Positions 1 through 5,276 of a stretch of 7,393 nt of DNA are shown here, piece by piece. The translations under genes were made by a program, and so were the position numbers. Source of the stretch: Bacteroidota bacterium. GTDB taxonomy: Bacteria; Bacteroidota; Bacteroidia; 2-12-FULL-35-15. The stretch's first letter is position 1. Each line of letters begins with the position of its first letter. Under the pieces are notes generated by a model. That model was not told the DNA's origin and ran no database searches. It saw nothing but the letters and a program-made list of their open reading frames with translations. The stretch covers positions 1 through 7,393 of the forward strand of contig JAIOQD010000349.1 of assembly GCA_021413595.1 (NCBI GenBank). Reading direction: 5' to 3'.

Positions 1-1616
1 GTACAATCCGCGGTACAAACATATAAACCGTTATCTTTTTCCATCAACCAATAAAAATCCCCGCTCACGATATTTCGGGGTTGATATAAAATAAAATAAT
101 CTAACAATCGCTGTGAAATATACTTTTCAGAAGTTAAAAAAGAGGTTTGAATGCGTTTAGCATAACTTATACTCTCTGTAATTTCTTTGTTTTTTTGGCT
201 GATCTCTATATTCGCTTTTTGTTTAATTCGATAGCGGTTATAAGCAAGCAGTGCAAACAATAATAATAATATACTTACTACAATAGAACCATTTTTAACA
301 ACATTCTGGGTTTTTAACTCGGCCTCTTTTAGTGATTTGGCTTTTATGAGAAGTTCGATTTCTTTTTCTTTTTTATCAGTTTCGTACTTGGTTTGTATTT
401 CCGCCATGTTTTTGGAATTGTTTTCATTCAATAAAGAATCCTTTATGGTGGTATGGAGTTTATAGAATGTATACGCATTTTTATAATCTTCTTTTTTCAC
501 ATACAGCTCGGAAAGAGCTTCGTTGCTTTTCTCCATTATTTCTCTGCTATTAATAGAGTCTGCCATCGTCAATCCCTTTTTTAGAAATGCCATTGCTTTT
601 TCCACGTTGCCATTTTGTGAAAACAAAAGACCTATATTAAGCAATGCTTTTGCACTTCCATTTTTATTCCCTAATTCTTTGTTTATCTGTAAAGCTTTTT
701 CATAATATTCCAATGATTTTTCATACTCCTTTTTGTTGTTATAAATGTTTCCAATATTTATCATGGAAAGCGCTATTGATGTTTTATCACCAATTTCTTC
801 ATTAATTCTTAATGATTTTAGAAAATATACCAGTGCTGTATCATTGTTCTCTAGTTTTTCATAAACATTTCCGATAGTGGTTAGTGATTTAATAAGCCCG
901 GTTTTGCTATTCATCTCTGTACTCAACGATAATGCCTTTTTATAATAAATCAATGAATTTTCATATTTCCCCATATTGAAATAAACGTTACCCACCCCTA
1001 TTGATGGGTTAATCATCGCTTCTTTATTACCAAGTGTTTCAGCAATTTTTAATGCTTTGATATAATACGTCAATGCCTTTTCATAATTCCCTAAATAAAA
1101 ATAAGAAGCGGCAATATTATTTAGCGGCATAGATTTTTTATCTTCAATTAGTTCGCAAATTTCTGTCGATTTCAAATAGTATTCTAATGCTTTTTCATAA
1201 TTCCCTTGATTTATATTAACATTCCCAATACTATTTAAGCTATTCGCAACACCTTTTTTATCAAAAACACTTTCTCTGACAGCTAATGCTTTAGAATAAT
1301 TTTCTAATGCTTTATTAAAATCTCCTTGCACAAAAAAAACAGCGCCTATCATGCTATAAGCATTTCCGATTCCTTTTTTAAAATCAAGTTTTTGAGAAAC
1401 TGCCAGTGCCTGCTTTGAATATTCTAATGCTTTTGCGGGAGACCTCTTTCTATATTCAGATGACAAAGCGTTTAACACATTTACTTTTGAAGTATCGTCA
1501 GATTTTTTTAAGACGCTCTCAAGACTATCTATTTTATTAGAAGTTTGGGGGAAACAAATAGTAGAATAAAAAAAAATGCAGGTAAAAAAGAAAAAAAAAT
1601 TAAAAAAATTTTTCAT
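1..1616 (-). CDS. TPR-repeat, membrane-anchored SpoIIE/PP2C-type phosphatase (5' part only, cut by left window edge)
   Basis: The minus strand is open from an ATG at 1616 to base 1, giving 538 residues plus two bases with no stop. Residues 1-24 are a phenylalanine-rich signal peptide. Nine TPR units cover 39-396. A charged, coiled-coil-like stretch spans about 397-440 and one membrane helix about 442-459. Another charged linker follows, then the start of a SpoIIE domain: AKRIQ at 486-490, VSGDFYW at 517-523, and a final TADC (535-538), where the family usually continues TGHGVPGA. From the family, such proteins are Ser/Thr phosphatases of the RsbU/SpoIIE type that act on anti-sigma-factor antagonists or related targets. 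The inferred topology is periplasmic TPRs that sense a ligand or partner and a cytoplasmic phosphatase. The catalytic metal site lies mostly outside the window. An in-frame ATG at 1628 would add MCHY, but 1616 gives the better signal peptide. No consensus promoter was found upstream. Confidence 0.92.
   Translation of the reverse strand, partial: MKNFFNFFFFFTCIFFYSTICFPQTSNKIDSLESVLKKSDDTSKVNVLNALSSEYRKRSPAKALEYSKQALAVSQKLDFKKGIGNAYSMIGAVFFVQGDFNKALENYSKALAVRESVFDKKGVANSLNSIGNVNINQGNYEKALEYYLKSTEICELIEDKKSMPLNNIAASYFYLGNYEKALTYYIKALKIAETLGNKEAMINPSIGVGNVYFNMGKYENSLIYYKKALSLSTEMNSKTGLIKSLTTIGNVYEKLENNDTALVYFLKSLRINEEIGDKTSIALSMINIGNIYNNKKEYEKSLEYYEKALQINKELGNKNGSAKALLNIGLLFSQNGNVEKAMAFLKKGLTMADSINSREIMEKSNEALSELYVKKEDYKNAYTFYKLHTTIKDSLLNENNSKNMAEIQTKYETDKKEKEIELLIKAKSLKEAELKTQNVVKNGSIVVSILLLLFALLAYNRYRIKQKANIEISQKNKEITESISYAKRIQTSFLTSEKYISQRLLDYFILYQPRNIVSGDFYWLMEKDNGLYVCTADC
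429..1502 (-). repeat. Nine tandem TPR units within the phosphatase gene
   Basis: The units begin at residues 39, 79, 119, 159, 197, 237, 277, 317 and 357. All are 40 residues (120 bases) long except the fourth, which has 38. The consensus resembles DKxGxAxSLxNIGNVYxNxGxYEKALEYYxKALxI, with the usual small residue in helix A and an EKAL-type helix B. The 40-residue period, longer than the 34 of a classical TPR, is typical of the TPR_12/Rapsyn-like class. DNA-level similarity survives in places, for example in the tttttcataattccc-like copies near 1080 and 1191, so the array probably grew by tandem duplication. Confidence 0.88.
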
Positions 1617-1889
1617 ATAATGGCACATTTTATTGAACTCCCGGATGGAGAAATAATTTCAAGAACAGTAGCTGTTTTATTAAAAACAAAAAAATCATTA
1701 AACAAAATTTCTCTCTTCCGAAAAATGGAAGACTGAGAATGGCAGAAGGATAAATATATTCGTGCAACATTTTTTGCTGATATAAAAAACGATGCAATTT
1801 ACACCATTTTTTTATAAAATTATAGCCCCCAATAATTCTTCTCTGAAAACTTATTGGGGGCTATAATTTACCTCGCAAACTATGAGTGT
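1617..1889. other. Intergenic gap between the 819-residue gene and the TPR-phosphatase gene
   Basis: This gap is very AT-rich. It must hold the promoter of the TPR-phosphatase gene, but no TAnnTTTG box is present on the minus strand here. The only strong structure is the hairpin at 1817-1869. A plus-strand reading frame crosses 1545-1736, but it is lysine-rich, has no family resemblance and overlaps the start of the real gene, so it is not called. Confidence 0.5.
1817..1869 (-). terminator. Long perfect hairpin, probable terminator of the SBBP-repeat protein gene
   Basis: Two 19-base arms, 1817-1835 and 1851-1869, are exactly complementary around a 15-base loop. The stem core is the GC block CCCCC/GGGGG. 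The hairpin starts 20 bases beyond the TAA stop at 1890-1892 on the minus strand. The minus-strand 3' arm ends in AATTT and runs on into TATAAAAAAA, so the U-tract is short. Placement and stem strength support a factor-independent terminator on the minus strand. No plus-strand gene ends nearby. Confidence 0.75.
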
Positions 1890-4349
1890 TTATTCTATTT
1901 GTACAATTTTTTTAACGATCATCTCATCGCCCACTCTTAAATTAATCAAATAAATTCCAGCCTTCAATCCTTTGTCAGCAGCGTTAAAGCCAAACTTAAC
2001 TGTTCCGGCTTGTTTTTGTTCATTTAAAAGTTCAGCCACCTTTCCTCCTAATAAATTATACACTTCTATATGAACCCACTTTGATTCAACCATTGTAAAT
2101 TCAATAGTAGTAAATCCCTTATTCGGATTAGGATATAAAAATAATTTTGTTTTGAATGATGGCATTTGCAAAACAGAATTTATCACTCCGGGAACAGTAT
2201 CTATCGAAACTGAATCAGCTACAAAATCAAGGGTCATAATAGAATCGGAACTTTGCGGACAAGCATGATAGTTGGAAACGATCGGCAAACCCGGAATATT
2301 TACATAAATTTTATAACAAGTATCAGCGGGAATATTTGTAAATGAATAGTATCCTTCTTCATCGGTTACAGTATGCGAAATAATGATACTTCCAGGATCC
2401 CCCTCTAAGCCAACCGGTATTCCGGAAATAGGTTTAACAGTGCGATCAAATCCATTTTCTCCAACAATTCTTCCTCCTATTTTTGCATCTCCGGTAATGG
2501 CTAAATATTCTGCCATGACTATATCTGCTGTATCAATTGTATTGGGTAGTGTTGTAATAGATGTTGCCTGATCCCAATGTGTGACATCTCCATAATATGT
2601 AGGAACAACGCTAAGGTAATCTATCCCTGTTATTGCTAATACAATATAATTATCCGCACACAATTCCGTAAAAATATAATCCCCGCTTGAGTTAATTTTT
2701 ACAGTATCCACTAAATGCATTGCAGCGTTTCCATCGCCAACAGTTTGTGCGTATAAACTTACATAGTTATTATATCCGATACTGATCGCATCGCCATTAC
2801 TACTGCGTGTTACATGTCCTTTTATTGTTGAAGACCCCTCGCGGTATTTTGCAATAAAAATATCCGTTCCGAAATTGCCCACACTCACTCGATTTGCTGT
2901 TCCTGCTCCTGGGTCAAAATTGACTGTGTCGCGAAAAGTTCCTGTCAGAAATACATTTTCGGAATTGTTAACTGCAATATCAAACGCAATATCTTTATCG
3001 TTCGCTCCTATCTTTTTAGCCCATTTTTCCGTCCCGAGTTCATCATATTCAGCGAAAAAGATATCCGTATTTCCTGAGCTGACAATATTATTTCCACCAA
3101 ACGGATTAAAATCTACCTGACCTTTAAAAGCCCCTGTTAAATATATATTTCCATCAGAATCAACAGCAATAGCCGAAGCACTTGCACTATCGGCCTGATT
3201 ATCATTACCTCCAATTTTTTTTGCAAAATTAAAAGAATGACTGATCATGTATTTCGCGAAAAATATATCCTGGCGCCCCACAGCCGTTTTCGTATCGAGT
3301 ATTGAAAAAGGAGTTTGTGGGTCTGGAAAGTCGATGGTCCCTTTAAAAACCCCAGTTATGTTTATGTTATTTGCATCCATAGCTACACCAGTTCCAATGG
3401 CCTCACTTCCGCTTTGTCCAATTATGCCATAAGCCCACGCCAGATATCCATTAAGGTCAAATTTTGCAAAAAAAGCGTCTTTCGCACCTCCAGCGAAAAT
3501 AGTATCTCCAATATTCCCTGTCCCTGATCCAAAATCCACAATGCCCTGGAAAGATCCGGTTATGGTTACCCATGAATCATTTGCATCAATAGCCATAGCC
3601 ATATCTTCTCCTGTTCCACCAATGCTCTTCGCCCACTGAAAAGTGCTGGCTGAATCGTATTTCACAAAAAATATATTATTATCTCCACCAGTTGAATTTG
3701 AAAGTGCAGAATCTACTGTCGAAAAGCCGCTATAAAATTTGATGGTATCACTTTCGAAGAAGCCCGTTAAAAATATACCAGCACCTGAGCCAACCACTGA
3801 AATGCCCGTCACAATGTCATCGCCATTCCCTCCAAAACGCTTCACCCATTGAAAAGAACCAGCGGGATCATATTTTGCAACAAAACAATCAACTCCCAAA
3901 GCTCCTCCAGGAAGGCTTGTAAGAGAATACGAAGATAATGTGTCCGGATCGAAATCAACAGTTCCTGTAAAAATCCCGGATACATATACATTATGCGCTG
4001 CATCAACTGCAATACTTTTGCCTGCAGCACGACCATTTACTTCCAAGTCCAATTTTGCTGCCCAAATACAATTTCCATTGGAATTGTATTTGGCAAAAAA
4101 GCAATCAACATCTGTGTTAGAAACACTCACTGAAGGTGTTCCGTAAGGATTAAAATTAGTACTTCCCGAATAAAACTTGCCGGTTACATAAACAGAACCA
4201 GAATCATCTATAACAATGCTTTGTCCTTCATCGTCCCCAAGTACTGAAGATCCAATACTTTTGGCCCATTGGTAATTTATTTGGGCAGTCGAATAATTAA
4301 ATACTAAGCAACCCAATAGAACGAAAAAAAATAGTATCTGTTTTTTCAT
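1890..4349 (-). CDS. Secreted SBBP-repeat beta-propeller protein with T9SS type A C-terminal sorting domain
   Basis: The 819-residue protein starts with a signal peptide (MKKQ, a hydrophobic core, then STAQ at 20-23). Seven SBBP-type repeats fill 28-502. They carry recurring W/F-A-K, VYVTG-like, V-D-F-D/N-P and D-x-F-F-A-K-Y motifs, which fits a seven-bladed beta-propeller. Two beta-sandwich modules follow, at about 508-612 and 620-715; the second has DEEGYYSFTNIPADTCY, resembling SdrD B-like/carboxypeptidase-regulatory-like folds. The C-terminus, about 735-819, has LYPNPNKGFTTIEF, VYNLLGGKV and LKAGIYLINL and ends KKIVQIE, a classical type A Por sorting domain. By family knowledge it would be exported by Sec, cross the outer membrane by T9SS, and be cleaved and attached to the surface or released. 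No catalytic motif is visible; adhesion or a structural surface role is an inference. It appears to be its own transcription unit, with a candidate promoter at 4376-4383 and a terminator at 1817-1869. Confidence 0.92.
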   Translation of the reverse strand: MKKQILFFFVLLGCLVFNYSTAQINYQWAKSIGSSVLGDDEGQSIVIDDSGSVYVTGKFYSGSTNFNPYGTPSVSVSNTDVDCFFAKYNSNGNCIWAAKLDLEVNGRAAGKSIAVDAAHNVYVSGIFTGTVDFDPDTLSSYSLTSLPGGALGVDCFVAKYDPAGSFQWVKRFGGNGDDIVTGISVVGSGAGIFLTGFFESDTIKFYSGFSTVDSALSNSTGGDNNIFFVKYDSASTFQWAKSIGGTGEDMAMAIDANDSWVTITGSFQGIVDFGSGTGNIGDTIFAGGAKDAFFAKFDLNGYLAWAYGIIGQSGSEAIGTGVAMDANNINITGVFKGTIDFPDPQTPFSILDTKTAVGRQDIFFAKYMISHSFNFAKKIGGNDNQADSASASAIAVDSDGNIYLTGAFKGQVDFNPFGGNNIVSSGNTDIFFAEYDELGTEKWAKKIGANDKDIAFDIAVNNSENVFLTGTFRDTVNFDPGAGTANRVSVGNFGTDIFIAKYREGSSTIKGHVTRSSNGDAISIGYNNYVSLYAQTVGDGNAAMHLVDTVKINSSGDYIFTELCADNYIVLAITGIDYLSVVPTYYGDVTHWDQATSITTLPNTIDTADIVMAEYLAITGDAKIGGRIVGENGFDRTVKPISGIPVGLEGDPGSIIISHTVTDEEGYYSFTNIPADTCYKIYVNIPGLPIVSNYHACPQSSDSIMTLDFVADSVSIDTVPGVINSVLQMPSFKTKLFLYPNPNKGFTTIEFTMVESKWVHIEVYNLLGGKVAELLNEQKQAGTVKFGFNAADKGLKAGIYLINLRVGDEMIVKKIVQIE
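2844..4268 (-). repeat. Seven SBBP-type beta-propeller repeats in the secreted protein
   Basis: The repeats begin near residues 28, 97, 168, 239, 305, 375 and 443 and are about 60-72 residues long. Each ends in a D/N-x-F-hydrophobic-A/V-K/E-Y/F block (DCFFAKY, DCFVAKY, NIFFVKY, DAFFAKF, DIFFAKY, DIFFAEY, DIFIAKY), followed by a short turn and a W-A-K-like strand opening the next unit. Blades 3 and 5 are the most divergent: blade 3 has IKFYS in place of VDFDP. The copies have diverged at DNA level, so this is an old array. Confidence 0.85.
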
Positions 4350-4375
4350 GTGTTCGAGATTTAAATGTTGTATGC

Positions 4376-4383
4376 CAAAGATA
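4376..4383 (-). promoter_or_regulatory. Candidate Bacteroidota -7 box (TATCTTTG) for the SBBP-repeat gene
   Basis: The minus strand reads TATCTTTG, an exact match to the Bacteroidota TAnnTTTG -7 element, 26 bases before the ATG. A start about seven bases downstream would leave a leader of about 20 bases. The -33 partner is poor: TTAG sits at about the right distance rather than TTG or TTTG. Confidence 0.5.
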
Positions 4384-4546
4384 ATAAAAAATACAATTTT
4401 TCCTAACTAAAATTCTTTAATAAAATAAGAGAAAATATGACCTGAACAGTGAGCGAACGGTTGACGATAATTCAAGCCAATATAACAATGAATCTCTTTT
4501 ATAAAAGATTGAATGTAATGGTAATTGAACTAAAAAGAACGATAAA

Positions 4547-5119
4547 TTAATCAATATCAGTAACTCCTCCCGAAACAACAAATTTCATTACTTCGGATGA
4601 GGAGGCCTCTATGTAAGTAATATGGTCAATCGGTACAATTAATAAATTGCCGGAAAAAGAATAGGATAATGGCATATATACTGCAACGGTACCTTCTTTA
4701 ATTCTGAGTTCACTTAGATTGTCCTGTGTCACAAAACCTAATTGCTGAATATTATTTTCTTTATTAATAGTTACCAATACAGGTTTATTAAAACGTTTTT
4801 TGCTTCCCACAAATGCTGAAAATAAATCTTTTATTGATGAATACACCGTTTTAATAAGTGGTGTATGCTCCATAGCACTGTCAAACATGATAAACAAAGG
4901 GCGTAAAATGATTGACGAACCAAGCAAGCCCATTAAAAAAATTAATCCCAAAGCAGAACCAAGTACTATGAAGGGATCCACCACCGGACTTACAATTACA
5001 CCAAAAATGCTAAAGAAAGATCCTACTAAAACAACAAGGCTATATACGACATAGGCTGTGATTACAACTGGAACAGTGATAATTAATCCTTGAATAAAAT
5101 AACGTAAAATTTTGTTCAT
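4547..5119 (-). CDS. DUF502 family integral membrane protein
   Basis: This complete 190-residue protein is of typical length for DUF502 (PF04367). Two hydrophobic segments, about 9-38 and 48-72, form an N-terminal membrane hairpin. A soluble C-terminal part follows with the family's recognisable blocks: TPLIKTVYSSIKDLFSAF at 86-103, VAVYMPLSYSFSGNLLIVP at 145-163, and EVMKFVVSGGV at 176-186 near the end. The family is widespread in bacteria and is related to plant LIKE-COV proteins; its molecular function is not established. The start is set by MNKILRYF leading directly into the first helix. The gene lies 197 bases upstream of the SBBP-repeat gene on the same strand and is divergent from the nuclease gene. 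No strong terminator follows it, so some read-through into the downstream gene is possible. The family assignment is secure; any role in envelope homeostasis is inference. Confidence 0.9.
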   Translation of the reverse strand: MNKILRYFIQGLIITVPVVITAYVVYSLVVLVGSFFSIFGVIVSPVVDPFIVLGSALGLIFLMGLLGSSIILRPLFIMFDSAMEHTPLIKTVYSSIKDLFSAFVGSKKRFNKPVLVTINKENNIQQLGFVTQDNLSELRIKEGTVAVYMPLSYSFSGNLLIVPIDHITYIEASSSEVMKFVVSGGVTDID

Positions 5120-5141
5120 TTGTTCGAATTTTAATTGGTAA

Positions 5142-5149
5142 CAAAATTA
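5142..5149 (-). promoter_or_regulatory. Candidate -7 box (TAATTTTG) for the DUF502 gene
   Basis: The minus strand reads TAATTTTG, a match to TAnnTTTG, 22 bases before the ATG at 5119. This is close to the 26-base spacing of the candidate promoter of the SBBP-repeat gene. No TTG/TTTG -33 element sits 17-23 bases upstream, so the call rests on the -7 box and its position in an AT-rich region. Confidence 0.4.
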
Positions 5150-5262
5150 ATCAAATAATTCGTTGCTACCCCTTTATTTGATTCTGTAGTTCCTGCGCCT
5201 TGCGAACAATTTATCTATTTACTAAAACATTTCTTATCTTTACTAAAGGTAAAAGAAAGCAC

Positions 5263-5270
5263 TATTTTTG
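5263..5270 (+). promoter_or_regulatory. Weak candidate -7 box (TATTTTTG) for the nuclease gene
   Basis: TATTTTTG matches TAnnTTTG but ends only six bases before the ATG at 5277, so using it would give an almost leaderless transcript. No -33 element is apparent. A one-mismatch alternative, TATCTTTA at 5235-5242, would leave a leader of about 27 bases. Neither is decisive. Confidence 0.25.
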
Positions 5271-5276
5271 TTTGAT

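Noticed and set aside
429..1502. The 120-base periodicity, considered as a CRISPR-like or non-coding tandem array
   Set aside because: The period is in frame and encodes 40-residue TPR units with conserved helix residues, so it is explained by protein repeats.
1545..1736. Plus-strand 63-codon reading frame across the TPR-phosphatase start
   Set aside because: It is lysine-rich low-complexity translation of the poly-A tracts, overlaps the true gene on the other strand, and has no family features.
1722..1738. Small inverted repeat CTTCC...GGAAG upstream of the TPR-phosphatase gene
   Set aside because: A five-base stem is too short to separate from chance, and its position does not match a promoter or leader structure.
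2383..4146. Several plus-strand frames of 60-80 codons, and one minus-strand frame at 3842-4036, inside the SBBP-repeat gene
   Set aside because: They are shadows of an unambiguous 819-residue gene with signal peptide, repeats and sorting domain; none shows independent coding character.
4491..4510. Palindrome CTTTTATAAAAG after the DUF502 gene, considered as a terminator
   Set aside because: It is AT-only apart from its end pairs and has no loop, so it would not form a stable RNA hairpin; an AT-rich palindrome of this size is expected by chance.
4800..5054. Plus-strand 84-codon frame opposite the DUF502 gene
   Set aside because: It lies wholly inside a well-recognised gene on the other strand and is rich in lysine, threonine and proline, as expected from antisense translation.
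5235..5258. Imperfect hairpin TCTTTAC...GTAAAAGA upstream of the nuclease gene, considered as an operator or leader structure
   Set aside because: The stem is bulged and AT-rich with a tiny loop; no second copy or known operator pattern supports it.
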